This document shows positions 1 to 5,530 of a stretch of 6,736 bases of DNA, piece after piece. Numbering within the stretch: position 1 is the first letter of the stretch; every line of letters starts with the position of its first letter. The notes below the pieces were generated by a model, which had not been told where the DNA came from, did not search any database, and saw only the letters and a program-made list of their open reading frames with translations. Position numbers and translations under genes: made by a program. Source of the DNA: Clostridia bacterium (GTDB lineage Bacteria; Bacillota_A; Clostridia; Oscillospirales; Acutalibacteraceae); NCBI GenBank assembly GCA_009930155.1, contig RZYX01000096.1:1-6736 (forward strand). The letters run 5' to 3'.

Positions 1-615
1 CTGTAATGATGTAAACGCTGTTAAAGTTGTCACTGAAAGATCAGATGTGTTATAGCACTTTAAAATAGATCCATCGTTGTAACCTACTATACCACCGACT
101 ACTGTGCTAGAAAGATTAATTTCAATTAAATTTTCACTCTTTGCTGCTGCACAGTTTTCAATTGTACCCATATTATATCCTGCAATGAGTCCAATAGTTT
201 TAACATCTGATTCATCTATGTTAACAAATTGTGCATCACTTACTTTAAGATTCGATATACTTGCTCCTTCACCAACGTATCCAAAAAGACCAACATCTGA
301 AATTGCCTCTGTATTTGTGCCAGTAATTTTAATGCCTGATATTTGATAATTTTGCCCATCAAAACTACCTGTAAAATTTTCTTTTTCGGTACCAATAGGA
401 ATAAATTCTGTGTCAGCCACATCAACAACTATGTCCCCTGTTAATTTATAACTTCCATTAAGAGGATATCCACTCTCTTTACCAATTTTTTGCAAATCTG
501 CATAACTTGATATTTCAATTTCCCCGTCTGCATTTGCCAAAAAGCTCATCGGTATTATTGTAAGAAGTATTGCCAATACAAGTGTTACCGATAACACTAT
601 TTTGCGTTTTTTCAC
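1..615 (-). CDS. Secreted GLUG-repeat surface protein (N-terminal part, runs off the window)
   Basis: Translating the minus strand from a GTG at 613-615 gives 205 codons open to base 1, so the C-terminus lies outside the window. GTG is chosen because a GGAGGT ribosome binding site (623-628) sits 7 nt upstream and the start yields a typical signal peptide: basic MKKRK, a hydrophobic core to about residue 27, and an ANA cleavage site after residue 29. The mature part has F-T-G-S-F-D-G at 81-87 followed by I-S-G-I, then glycine-rich units at about 109-123 (GLFGYVGEG..ISNL), 142-155 (GLIAGYNMGTIENC) and 174-188 (GGIVGYNDGSILKCY). These match the GLUG repeat style of extracellular beta-helical proteins from gut Firmicutes and Bacteroidetes. 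Such proteins are often adhesins or carry further catalytic or anchoring domains, which cannot be seen here. It has its own promoter and lies beyond the terminator of the ftsEX operon, so it is an independent unit. The family style is fairly clear; the specific function is unknown. Confidence 0.85.
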   Translation of the reverse strand, partial: MKKRKIVLSVTLVLAILLTIIPMSFLANADGEIEISSYADLQKIGKESGYPLNGSYKLTGDIVVDVADTEFIPIGTEKENFTGSFDGQNYQISGIKITGTNTEAISDVGLFGYVGEGASISNLKVSDAQFVNIDESDVKTIGLIAGYNMGTIENCAAAKSENLIEINLSSTVVGGIVGYNDGSILKCYNTSDLSVTTLTAFTSLQ

Positions 616-622
616 ACTCTCT

Positions 623-628
623 ACCTCC
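623..628 (-). promoter_or_regulatory. Ribosome binding site deciding the GTG start of the GLUG gene
   Basis: The minus strand reads GGAGGT here, 7 nt before the GTG at 615. No ATG in this frame lies nearby except codon 23, which would remove most of the signal peptide. Confidence 0.85.
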
Positions 629-633
629 AATTT

Positions 634-649
634 TGCTATTAAAATAGCA
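634..649 (-). repeat. Small hairpin in the leader just upstream of the ribosome binding site
   Basis: The minus strand reads TGCTAT-TTTA-ATAGCA, a 6-7 bp stem ending six bases before the GGAGGT. A second small hairpin (667-682, six pairs including one G-U, loop GGGC) lies farther upstream in the same leader of about 110 nt. Both could affect translation or mRNA stability. I do not recognise a known riboswitch. Confidence 0.4.
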
Positions 650-732
650 TCTATAGATTGAAAACATCTTACGCCCGCAAGAATTTTATGCAAAAGAACT
701 AAAAACTTTACACAAAATTTAAATCATTCTTA

Positions 733-761
733 ATTATATTGTATTTTTCGACTAAAGTCAA
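733..761 (-). promoter_or_regulatory. Consensus sigma-A promoter of the GLUG-repeat gene
   Basis: On the minus strand TTGACT (756-761) and TATAAT (733-738) are separated by exactly 17 bp. That is five of six and six of six matches to the vegetative consensus at the ideal spacing. Transcription would start near 726, leaving a leader of about 110 nt before the GTG. The DNA upstream of the -35 is very AT-rich. This promoter explains why the gene follows a strong terminator yet can be expressed. Confidence 0.8.
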
Positions 762-775
762 GAAACTTTGACTTT
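754..775. promoter_or_regulatory. Perfect inverted repeat over the -35 box, candidate operator
   Basis: AAAGTCAA (754-761) and TTGACTTT (768-775) are exact reverse complements separated by six bases. The left arm contains the -35 hexamer of the GLUG-gene promoter. The symmetry and position are those expected of a dimeric regulator that would block or assist RNA polymerase. No regulator is identified, and in AT-rich DNA chance remains possible. Confidence 0.4.
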
Positions 776-831
776 ATAAATTGATATAATATTTACAAAA
801 AATACAATTTTTTTATAAATTTACAAAAATT

Positions 832-882
832 AAACAAAAGGTGGATACAAGCCTAAAAAACGCTTATATCCACCTTTTGTTT
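832..882 (-). terminator. Rho-independent terminator closing the ftsEX operon
   Basis: Arms 832-852 and 862-882 pair over 21 positions around a 9-base loop (853-861). The single C/A mismatch on the plus strand (848/866) becomes a U-G wobble in the minus-strand RNA, which favours the minus direction. The stem begins 16 nt after the TAG of the S41 gene, ends in a run of A-U pairs and is followed by AATTTTTG. It separates the operon from the GLUG gene. Confidence 0.9.
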
Positions 883-898
883 GTCATTTCTAAATCAT

Positions 899-2104
899 CT
901 ACTCTTCCTGTGGAAGTAGTTTAAATGCCTTTTGAATATGAGGGTCCTCACTGTCGCTCATTACCCCAATTGCATCACTCTGTTCTGAAGAAAGTTTTAT
1001 ATCATAATCTGGCTTTACTCCAACCTTGTTATAAGAATCGCTTTTATAAGGAATTATCTCTGCAACAGTAAGCACAATTGCACTTCCGTCGTGAAGTTGA
1101 AATACTTGCTGCATAGTTCCTATTCCTTTTGTTGACTCGCCAACAATTTCTGCTCTGCCAAAGTCACGCAAATCACAAGCAAAAAGTTCTGCAGCACCTG
1201 CCGTTTTTTGATTTATCAAAACAACGGTTGGAATAATTACATCATCTGCATCTGACGGGAAAGTCTTGATAGTTTTACCACTCTGATTAACCGCTGTTGC
1301 TATTGCTTTTGTACCATCTGTTGCAATAGGAACAAGAGTATCAATAACCTCTGCCGCATATTTTATGCTACCAGCAGAGCAGTTTCTAACATCAAATATA
1401 ATTCCCTTAACACTATTATTTTGAAGTTCTGTCATAACATCTTCAAACTGCACTGGAGTATTACCGTAAAATGCGTTTATTGTTACGATTGCAGTATTCC
1501 CTAGCATCCTATATGAAACTGTCGTAAGACTATAGCCTTTAACTACGCTAACTGTCTTTTCCTCTCCATCTCTTTTGTAGGTGATGTTAACGCTTGACAT
1601 CTTATCGCCCACAAGATTCTCGGAAATCACTTCATAATTTTCTGCTGTTACCTTATCCTCGCCAATCTTTGTAATTTCATCGCCACTTTTAATACCAGCT
1701 GCCTCTGCCGGAGAGTTTACAGCAACTCCGGTTATATGAAGATAACCTGTCTCATTATTAAGTGTATGGCTAATGCCTATTCCAGACATCTTGCCACTTT
1801 CACGATTATAATACTCAATATATTCATCCGCAGTCATATAAAAACTACTATCGTCACCCAAGCCCGCTATATATCCCTGTGCAATGCTTGAATTCAGCTT
1901 TGATGTATCAAATTCACCATAAAACTCTTTGCGAACAAGCTCATCCATCTCAGATATACTCGAATACATACTAACTCGATTTGGCAATTCCTTTATTAAA
2001 TTGTTATAGACTTTCATGGAAATTGACATTGTAATTGCAACCGTTACTGCAACAACAACAAGCACAATTGCCAACGCTTTCCCCAAAGAGATTTTTTTAT
2101 TCAT
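899..2104 (-). CDS. S41/CtpB-family membrane protein with PDZ domain, predicted pseudoprotease
   Basis: The 401-residue protein has a short basic N-terminus, one membrane segment (about 9-30) and an extracytoplasmic part. It has the CtpB order: helical N-terminal region (about 45-105), PDZ domain (about 106-190, with the SPAEAAGIKSGDEI carboxylate-loop region), then an S41 core (about 195-370). The core signatures align without gaps to the active family pattern, but the key residues differ. The nucleophile position in the usual S-A-S-A-S-E is Gly303 (TAGAAE, 301-306), and the general-base lysine of T-F-G-K-G is Ile328 (TKGIG, 325-329). Asp314 of RDFGRA and Gln332 are kept. The usual D-L-R-N-N-P-G-G is DVRNCSAGS (238-246). 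The reading frame is intact, so it appears maintained rather than decaying. ATG at 2104 follows a GAGGT (2111-2115) by 6 nt, and the gene lies 11 nt after the M23 gene. CtpB also neighbours ftsEX in Bacillus subtilis. It probably binds or holds substrates without cutting. Confidence 0.88.
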   Translation of the reverse strand: MNKKISLGKALAIVLVVVAVTVAITMSISMKVYNNLIKELPNRVSMYSSISEMDELVRKEFYGEFDTSKLNSSIAQGYIAGLGDDSSFYMTADEYIEYYNRESGKMSGIGISHTLNNETGYLHITGVAVNSPAEAAGIKSGDEITKIGEDKVTAENYEVISENLVGDKMSSVNITYKRDGEEKTVSVVKGYSLTTVSYRMLGNTAIVTINAFYGNTPVQFEDVMTELQNNSVKGIIFDVRNCSAGSIKYAAEVIDTLVPIATDGTKAIATAVNQSGKTIKTFPSDADDVIIPTVVLINQKTAGAAELFACDLRDFGRAEIVGESTKGIGTMQQVFQLHDGSAIVLTVAEIIPYKSDSYNKVGVKPDYDIKLSSEQSDAIGVMSDSEDPHIQKAFKLLPQEE

Positions 2105-2115
2105 ATAGTTACCTC

Positions 2116-3372
2116 TTATTTATAATAAACATCAGACGGCATTGCCAAATAATTAAGTGGATTTTTCTTTGAACCATTTACTCTAACTTCAAAGTGAACA
2201 TGAGGGCCGGTAGAATTGCCTGTGCTACCCATTACAGCAACAGATTGGCCTTGAGTTACATGCTGGCCTAAAGTTACTTTAAGATAAGCACAATGCCCAT
2301 AAACAGTTACAACTCCATTGCCGTGGTCTATCGCTAAATAATTACCATAACCACCATTCCAACTGCCATTATTACTTGCTATAACTACTGTTCCATCAGC
2401 AACAGCAACTAAGCTTGGAGAAGAGATTTTTGTTGAAATATCAACTCCATAATGGAACTTCGTTACGCCGTTCATTGTTCTAGATCCATATTTAGAAGTT
2501 ATATAAGTTCCTCTATATGGTAATGGCCAAATCATTTCGCCAACAGAACCACTACCGTTTTGAACTTTTCCACTGAGAATATCATCAACTTCTGTTTCAA
2601 AAGCATCTTTTTGTGCTTCCAAATTCTGCTGAATTTTTTTAGCCTCTGCATCTTGTGCATTAAGACTGCTTATTTGTTTATTCATTTCTAAAACTTTTAC
2701 GCTAAGCTGCTTTTTCTTTGGAACAAGCTCTGCTTTAGCAGCTGAAAGTTCATCTTTTTCTGACTGAACTTTAACTTGTTGCCCTCTTAAGGTTTTTTCA
2801 AGCTCTGTAAGTTCGTTAATCTTGATTTCAAGTTCTTTTACAAGGTCAGAATCATGTTTTGAAACGCTTTTAACAAGTTCCATTCTTGTTAAAAAACTCT
2901 CAAAGCTATCTGAACTCATAAGAATTTCTATAGAAGATGTTTCACCAGCCATATACATAGTACGAAGACGCTGCATTAAAAGTGCTTTCGTTTGCTCTAT
3001 CTCTTGTTCCTGAGTTGCTACATTTTCTTGTGTCTGCTTTATTTGTGTATTAAGTGCCTCAACTGTTTGATTAAGAAGAGAAATTTTTTGATTAAAGCTA
3101 CTTATCTGCCTGTCAAGCTCATTCACTTGCGTAAGCAAATCAGAAGCAGTTTGTTTGCTCTGTGCTTTTTTCTCTTCAATTGCCGCAATTTTATTTTCGC
3201 TTGCCAATATTTCGTCTTCAATTGCTTCAATCTTATTATTAATACGGTCAATCTCTTCCTGTTCAGAATCTGTAACGGCAAAAGCCATCTGTGGTGCTAC
3301 AACTGCAAGAATCATCAAAACCGCTGCAAGCATAGACAAAATTGTTCTTTTTACATTTCTTGTTTTACTCAC
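2116..3372 (-). CDS. Secreted coiled-coil M23 (LytM) peptidase, FtsEX-linked murein hydrolase or activator
   Basis: The 418-residue protein has a signal peptide (basic start, hydrophobic about 10-28, AFA cleavage after residue 32) and a long coiled coil (about 36-267). A short linker leads to a C-terminal M23 domain (about 279-410). The coil contains the MYMAGETSSIEILMSSDSF-type segment (140-158) seen in EnvC- and PcsB-like FtsX partners. The M23 domain keeps all expected residues: zinc ligands His307 and Asp311 (HYGVD) and His393 of HVH, and catalytic His360 (YGHC) and His391. EnvC of Escherichia coli has lost these and only activates amidases, so this protein is more likely a working endopeptidase that cuts stem-peptide cross-links outside the membrane. 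FtsX would bind the coil. The GTG start at 3372 overlaps the ftsX end by 8 nt and is supported by AAGGGAG (3381-3387), 8 nt upstream. An envC-like label would be loose, so no symbol is given. Confidence 0.93.
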   Translation of the reverse strand: MSKTRNVKRTILSMLAAVLMILAVVAPQMAFAVTDSEQEEIDRINNKIEAIEDEILASENKIAAIEEKKAQSKQTASDLLTQVNELDRQISSFNQKISLLNQTVEALNTQIKQTQENVATQEQEIEQTKALLMQRLRTMYMAGETSSIEILMSSDSFESFLTRMELVKSVSKHDSDLVKELEIKINELTELEKTLRGQQVKVQSEKDELSAAKAELVPKKKQLSVKVLEMNKQISSLNAQDAEAKKIQQNLEAQKDAFETEVDDILSGKVQNGSGSVGEMIWPLPYRGTYITSKYGSRTMNGVTKFHYGVDISTKISSPSLVAVADGTVVIASNNGSWNGGYGNYLAIDHGNGVVTVYGHCAYLKVTLGQHVTQGQSVAVMGSTGNSTGPHVHFEVRVNGSKKNPLNYLAMPSDVYYK

Positions 3373-4324
3373 TTATAACACTCCCTTGATCTTTTAAGTA
3401 TTTGCCCATCGAAACAATACTACCAGATGTACCTGCCACAACGCCAATGCAAATAAACCCAATTAGCATGCGACCTATATAGTCAACAAAATTTACAGCT
3501 GAACCACCAAGCCCGAGCAATGAAGTAACATCTGCAAATGAATTAATAGTAATTGAATATAATCCAAAAACAAGAAAAAGTGCCACAAAGCTTGAAATCA
3601 TTCCAATTAATATTCCCTCTACTATAAATGGCCAACGAACAAACCAATTGGTTGCTCCAACTGCTTTCATTATGCTTATTTCAAGTCGACGATTAAACAT
3701 TGTAGCTCTTACGGTATTTGCAATTATGAAAAGTGAGACAACCAAAAGTAAGGTTACAATACCTATACTTATATATGTTACTGTTTTTCTGATTTTTGAA
3801 AGTTGCTTCGCCAAGGTACTATTTTCACGGATATTTAATATATTATCAACAGATTTAATAGATGAAACAGTTTGAGAAAATTCATCCATTCTTTTTAGTG
3901 TGATTTTATATGCATTTGGAAGTGGATTTTCTATTCCAGATAAAAGTGCTGCATCTTTGCCCAAACTTTTTAACTGCTGCTTGTAGGATTCCTCTTTAGA
4001 AACAAAATCACAAGCCTCTACATTTGGTATTGAACGAATATCTTGACCTATCTTATCAATCTGCCCCTGTGACAATTCATCTTCAATAAACACCATAACG
4101 ATGTTTTGAGACTCTATTTTACCAAGCATTACATCAATATTTAAAAACAACATTGCTGCGCAGCCAATCATGACCAAACAAGAGGTTAAAACTGCAATAG
4201 ATGCAGCAGACATAAGGCGATTTGCCCAAACATTACGAAATCCCTCTTTTGTGAGATACCCTAAACTACCACCACTGCGTTTTTTTACTTTTGTTTCATT
4301 TAAATCCTTTTCTTTTTTACTCAC
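3365..4324 (-). CDS. ftsX: Cell division ABC transporter permease-like protein FtsX
   Basis: FtsX is the membrane half of the FtsEX complex. It passes ATP-driven movement of cytoplasmic FtsE to peptidoglycan hydrolases outside the membrane. This 319-residue protein has the family layout: basic cytoplasmic N-terminus, membrane segment 1 (about 40-62), a large extracellular loop (about 63-182), then segments at about 183-205, 233-257 and 284-306. The conserved stretch between segments 2 and 3, with NTVRATMFNRRLEISIMKAV (203-222) and the following GAT, is the FtsX/MacB-type coupling region. The GTG start at 4324 shares one base with the TAG of ftsE (TAGTG). It is backed by GGAGGT (4334-4339) 9 nt upstream, embedded in the last codons of ftsE, so the two subunits are probably translationally coupled. 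The next gene encodes the likely extracellular partner of the loop. The length is close to the usual 300 or so residues. Confidence 0.96.
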   Translation of the reverse strand: MSKKEKDLNETKVKKRSGGSLGYLTKEGFRNVWANRLMSAASIAVLTSCLVMIGCAAMLFLNIDVMLGKIESQNIVMVFIEDELSQGQIDKIGQDIRSIPNVEACDFVSKEESYKQQLKSLGKDAALLSGIENPLPNAYKITLKRMDEFSQTVSSIKSVDNILNIRENSTLAKQLSKIRKTVTYISIGIVTLLLVVSLFIIANTVRATMFNRRLEISIMKAVGATNWFVRWPFIVEGILIGMISSFVALFLVFGLYSITINSFADVTSLLGLGGSAVNFVDYIGRMLIGFICIGVVAGTSGSIVSMGKYLKDQGSVISE

Positions 4325-5283
4325 TATCCCTGCACCTCCGTTTCATCTATGTTTTCGAGGTGCTCAAGATACTTTGAATAATCAATTCCTACCGCACTTA
4401 AATCTGCACTAACCTCATTATTAGGCTTGGGTTGCGAATGCCTTGTATTATTGACTGCTGAACCCTGTAAAGGTGTGTCACTTGACACTGGTTTTGCAGC
4501 CTGAGGCATATTAAATGTTGAACCTCTATTTGAATTTTGCGGTGAAATCGGATTATTTTGTTGAGTAGGATAAAAACTTCTTTTATATCCTCTATTTACA
4601 TCATAATCAAGCCTATCTCCATTTGCAGTATCTGAAATAATACTGCCATTTTCGATTGCAACTATTCTATGGTTAAATCTATGAACCAAATCATGCTCAT
4701 GAGTCACCAGAATTACTGTTGTTCCATTTGCATTTATATGATTAAGCAAATCAATAATTTCATATGACATTTCTGGGTCAATATTACCCGTCGGCTCATC
4801 AGCGATAATAATATTTGCATTGTTAACAAGTGCCCTTGCAAGTGCAACCCTCTGTTGTTCTCCACCAGAAATTTCGTTTGGGAAGCTGCGAGCCTTAGAA
4901 GTAAGCCCAACTAGACTCAACACATAAGGTACTCTTTTACGTATTTCTTTTTCTTTAGTTCCTATAACCCGCATTGCAAATGCAACATTGTCATAAACCG
5001 ACATTTTAGGAATAAGTCTAAAGTCCTGAAAAACTATGCCCATTGTCCTACGGAAATATGGAATTTCCTTTTTAGTAATATCAACAAGATCATAATTATT
5101 TATAGTGATTTTACCACTGGTTGGTGCTTCCTCGCGCATAATTGTTTTAAGCAGTGTGCTTTTGCCCGATCCTGAAGAACCAACTATAAAAACAAACTCA
5201 CCTCTGTCAATTCTTAAATTAACATTTTTTAGCGCTTTTGTTCCATTATCATAAATTTTTGAAACATTTTTAAATTCAATCAA
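4324..5283 (-). CDS. ftsE: Cell division ATP-binding protein FtsE with long C-terminal tail
   Basis: FtsE is the cytoplasmic ATPase that drives FtsX and so controls wall hydrolases at division or elongation sites. All ABC motifs are present: Walker A GSSGSGKST (35-43), Q-loop Gln86, signature SGGEQ (139-143), Walker B IIIADEP (158-164), D-loop GNID (166-169) and switch His195. The ATPase core ends near residue 233, the normal FtsE length of about 220-230. About 85 further residues follow, rich in Asn, Pro, Gln and Ser, with a conserved-looking acidic end (DYSKYLEHLENIDETE, 301-316). The TTG start at 5283 is chosen because the product begins MIEFKNVSK as FtsE proteins do and AAAGAGGT (5292-5299) lies 8 nt upstream. 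It is the first gene of a four-gene operon with a promoter at 5399-5427. The extension is in frame with no sign of a frameshift, and the ftsX ribosome binding site lies inside its last codons. Confidence 0.96.
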   Translation of the reverse strand: MIEFKNVSKIYDNGTKALKNVNLRIDRGEFVFIVGSSGSGKSTLLKTIMREEAPTSGKITINNYDLVDITKKEIPYFRRTMGIVFQDFRLIPKMSVYDNVAFAMRVIGTKEKEIRKRVPYVLSLVGLTSKARSFPNEISGGEQQRVALARALVNNANIIIADEPTGNIDPEMSYEIIDLLNHINANGTTVILVTHEHDLVHRFNHRIVAIENGSIISDTANGDRLDYDVNRGYKRSFYPTQQNNPISPQNSNRGSTFNMPQAAKPVSSDTPLQGSAVNNTRHSQPKPNNEVSADLSAVGIDYSKYLEHLENIDETEVQG

Positions 5284-5291
5284 TTTGCTCT

Positions 5292-5299
5292 ACCTCTTT
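5292..5299 (-). promoter_or_regulatory. Ribosome binding site supporting the TTG start of ftsE
   Basis: The minus strand reads AAAGAGGT, with the GAGGT core ending 8 nt before the TTG at 5283. No ATG or GTG upstream is as well placed, and the protein start matches the FtsE family from this codon. Confidence 0.8.
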
Positions 5300-5362
5300 A
5301 TTTCGCCACTTTTAAAATCCTCTTATATTCTACACATAAAACCTCAAAAATTTAAAATTCAA

Positions 5363-5395
5363 GGCATATTAAAGCTATTGAAACTTTAACACGCC
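5363..5395 (-). other. Hairpin at the predicted 5' end of the ftsEX mRNA
   Basis: In the minus-strand RNA, the arm at 5384-5395 (GGCGUGUUAAAG) pairs over 12 positions with the arm at 5363-5374 (CUUUAAUAUGCC), including two G-U pairs, around a 9-base loop. The predicted transcription start (about 5392-5397) falls at its base. It is followed by mixed A/T rather than a clean U run, so a 5' stabilising structure is more likely than a terminator, though attenuation is not excluded. The leader to the ftsE start is about 110 nt. Confidence 0.5.
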
Positions 5396-5398
5396 CTA

Positions 5399-5427
5399 AT
5401 TATAGCATAAAAAATACTGCTTGTAAC
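5399..5427 (-). promoter_or_regulatory. Sigma-A promoter of the ftsE-ftsX-M23-S41 operon
   Basis: The minus strand has a perfect TATAAT (5399-5404) preceded by TGC, giving an extended -10 element. A four-of-six -35 GTTACA (5422-5427) lies at the ideal 17-bp spacing. It is between the terminator of the regulator gene and ftsE, and no other good promoter is seen in this gap. The -35 coincides with one half of the 11-bp tandem repeat, so a bound regulator would directly affect its use. Confidence 0.7.
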
Positions 5428-5442
5428 TATTTTGTAACTATT
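5421..5442 (+). promoter_or_regulatory. 11-bp tandem repeat matching the WalR box pattern
   Basis: The unit TTGTAACTATT occurs twice in a row without a mismatch. It contains TGTAAC (5422-5427), TATTT, TGTAAC (5433-5438), which fits the published WalR (YycF) pattern TGTWAH-N5-TGTWAH exactly. A degenerate third half-site (TGTTGG, 5444-5449) keeps the 11-bp phase. One helical turn between direct repeats is typical of OmpR-family response regulators. The box reads on the strand opposite to the operon and overlaps its -35, so activation and repression are both possible. A PhoP-type or other OmpR-family site is the main alternative. Confidence 0.5.
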
Positions 5443-5466
5443 TTGTTGGTTTTTGTATCAATACAC

Positions 5467-5530
5467 AAAAAAATCGAATATATTTAGTCGAACAAACCAA
5501 ATCGATATGCATATTCTGTTTGTTGACTAA
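5467..5530 (-). terminator. Probable terminator of the PucR-type regulator gene
   Basis: Arms 5518-5530 and 5484-5497 form a 13-bp stem with one bulged base (5490) around a 20-base loop. The stem begins at the TAG stop codon itself. A run of seven T on the minus strand (5467-5473) comes ten bases after the stem, farther than in an ideal terminator, so efficiency is uncertain. Confidence 0.45.

Noticed and set aside
104..428. Short frames on both strands at the left end
   Set aside because: They are shadows of the GLUG-repeat gene, whose GTG-initiated frame has a signal peptide and repeat motifs.
616..726. Possible c-di-GMP or other riboswitch in the leader of the GLUG gene
   Set aside because: Only two short hairpins are seen and none of the conserved core sequences of riboswitch classes I know.
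768..790. Plus-strand TTGACT followed by TATAAT
   Set aside because: The spacing is only 11 bp, too short for a sigma-A promoter, and no plus-strand gene follows. The TTGACT is the mirror arm of the inverted repeat.
899..2104. Treating the S41 gene as a decaying pseudogene
   Set aside because: The frame is intact over 401 codons, the PDZ and core signatures are kept, the ribosome binding site and operon position are normal, and the losses are specific to active-site positions.
2822..3397. Several plus-strand open frames opposite the M23 and ftsX genes
   Set aside because: They lie antisense to strongly supported genes, have no good ribosome binding site and give Ser/Ile/Cys/Phe-rich products typical of reverse reading of coiled-coil and membrane sequences.
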